Origin: Bacteroidota bacterium
GTDB taxonomy: Bacteria; Bacteroidota; Bacteroidia; NS11-12g; UBA9320
Assembly (NCBI GenBank): GCA_024638525.1
Contig: JAHEKB010000169.1
Coordinates: 1-5,533 of the forward strand
Direction of reading: 5' to 3'
Length of the DNA: 5,533 nt
The translations under genes were made by a program, and so were the position numbers. Positions 4,938-5,533 of the stretch are shown one piece after another. A model generated the notes under the pieces. It was not told where the DNA came from. It was given only the letters and a program-made list of their open reading frames with translations, and searched no databases. Position 1 is the stretch's first letter. Each line of letters begins with the position of its first letter.

Positions 4938-5187
4938 ACTGATTTTTCTCGAGTGACTTTTGTCTCTGTTTCAATTCTTTCTTGGATAAAGAATTGATCT
5001 GAAACCATCTAAAAACAAAGCACGAAGCAGTAATCGCCATATAAAAAGGTAATATAGACGTGAGAGCTACAAAGATTCCAATTGTATTTCCGTGAACTCC
5101 CTCTAGAGTAAATAGGCCCAAATAAAGTAGCACTATTCCCAGTATGAGTCGAAATAACCGATCGAATCGTCCCACATTTTTTTTCAT
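4930..5187 (-). CDS. Small membrane protein, DUF2892 (YgaP transmembrane-like)
   Basis: This is an 85-residue inner-membrane protein. The opening MKKNVGRFDRLFRLILGIVL is the standard start of DUF2892, the small two-helix domain also found at the C terminus of the rhodanese YgaP. Helix 1 spans about 14-28 and helix 2 about 35-59, followed by a charged cytosolic tail (KKELKQRQKSLEKN). Family members usually carry a CPLY-like motif after helix 1; here the aligned stretch reads ILPFYMAIT (45-53), with the Cys lost. The only Cys is 56, further into helix 2. Rhodanese and sulfide-oxidation genes, often found beside DUF2892, are absent from this window. The start ATG at 5187 is preceded by TAGTTTTG 13 bases upstream. 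Function is unknown in the family. Confidence 0.82.
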   Translation of the reverse strand: MKKNVGRFDRLFRLILGIVLLYLGLFTLEGVHGNTIGIFVALTSILPFYMAITASCFVFRWFQINSLSKKELKQRQKSLEKNQSI

Positions 5188-5368
5188 TATCCCGAATATA
5201 CAAAACTAAAAAGGATAGAAATTGAATAGATTCTCAGTACTCAACTACGCTGAATCGAAAAACTTAAAGTCAAGAAACCCAAGCTTGAGATGATTGTGTT
5301 AAAGAAAACTGAAAGATAATCCATCAATTTATACGTCAGCTATTCATTTTCTAAAACTCACCACAACA
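5188..5368. other. Intergenic region, no gene seen
   Basis: Apart from the promoter-like element at 5201-5213 and an 8-bp palindrome CAAGCTTG at 5280-5287, nothing stands out. There is no convincing hairpin terminator for a minus-strand gene ending at 5369. If the fragment at 5369-5533 is not real, the gene-free stretch runs to the right edge of the window (346 bases). Confidence 0.5.
5201..5213 (-). promoter_or_regulatory. -7 element TAGTTTTG before the DUF2892-like gene
   Basis: CTTTTTAGTTTTG on the minus strand contains an exact TANNTTTG match (5201-5208) ending 13 bases before the ATG at 5187, so the leader would be under about 10 bases. No TTG is seen at the expected -33 spacing. Confidence 0.4.
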
Positions 5369-5533
5369 TTATTGAGATACCAAAAATTCAGCATTGTAGT
5401 TCTTAAAACTTCGATGATGTATAGGATGAATTTTACGAATAGCGATGTAGATGGCCGCGATCAGATTGCAATGCGTAAATGTTACCTCAAGAGGGTAACT
5501 GTACCGCGCTGTGATATGCCGTGTCTTGTCCTT
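5369..5533 (-). CDS. Possible C-terminal fragment of an unrecognised protein (start outside window)
   Basis: From the right edge the minus strand is open for 54 codons to a TAA at 5369-5371, with coherent codon choice. The visible peptide is rich in His, Ile, Tyr and Arg, for example CNLIAAIYIAIRKIHPIHHR (residues 22-41 of the fragment), and contains one Cys. I do not recognise it. The same bases on the plus strand are also open (5303 to the edge), so coding on either strand is unproven. GC content rises towards the edge, as a gene would do against AT-rich flanks. A 6-bp inverted repeat (5481-5499) lies inside. Confidence 0.3.
   Translation of the reverse strand, partial: KDKTRHITARYSYPLEVTFTHCNLIAAIYIAIRKIHPIHHRSFKNYNAEFLVSQ
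5481..5499. repeat. Inverted repeat GTTACC-N7-GGTAAC
   Basis: Perfect six-base arms at 5481-5486 and 5494-5499 surround a seven-base centre. It lies inside the possible gene fragment at the right edge. If that fragment is not coding, this could be a regulatory site or hairpin. Confidence 0.3.

Noticed and set aside
5280..5287. Palindrome CAAGCTTG as a terminator or operator
   Set aside because: Eight bases with no loop, T tract or neighbouring promoter is expected by chance in a window this long.
1..5533. CRISPR array, tRNA, rRNA, insertion sequence or defence cassette
   Set aside because: No spaced direct repeats, cloverleaf-like sequence, transposase motifs or recognisable defence proteins were seen on either strand.

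Overview
The window looks like a piece of a Bacteroidota chromosome (Flavobacteriia or Cytophagia type, probably free-living). The DNA is AT-rich, start codons mostly lack Shine-Dalgarno sequences, and several genes are preceded by TANNTTTG, the -7 promoter element of this phylum. The protein types also fit: two lipoproteins with acidic CK[DE]KEE tethers, a PorT-like outer-membrane beta-barrel and a Na/Pi cotransporter with a PhoU-like tail. I see no rRNA, tRNA, CRISPR array, insertion sequence or known defence system.

Left part (1-2280, plus strand): the 3' half of a Na+/phosphate cotransporter gene runs in from the left edge. It is followed by two separate lipoprotein genes. The first carries a complete copy of a recognisable but uncharacterised secreted domain ending in a Gly-rich FSYER motif; the second is unrecognised. 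Each is followed by a hairpin terminator. The second terminator is a strong UUCG hairpin that also closes the convergent gene on the other side.

Middle (2282-3895): an outer-membrane beta-barrel gene (minus) and a cytosolic all-helical gene built from three repeats (plus) diverge from a 318-base intergenic region that holds several inverted repeats.

Right part (3896-5533, minus strand): an alpha/beta hydrolase with an intact catalytic triad, a small DUF2892-like membrane protein upstream of it, and a possible C-terminal gene fragment running off the right edge.

The most interesting observation is regulatory. The first lipoprotein gene and the beta-barrel gene lie about 1.9 kb apart on opposite strands, yet both carry the inverted repeat TTGC-N7-GCAA at exactly the same place, 50 to 64 bases upstream of the start codon. 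In each case a TANNTTTG-like box begins 30 bases downstream of the repeat centre. That is the geometry of an activator site near -41 and suggests that the two envelope proteins share a regulator. Otherwise the window looks like ordinary chromosome, and I found no convincing new multi-gene system.
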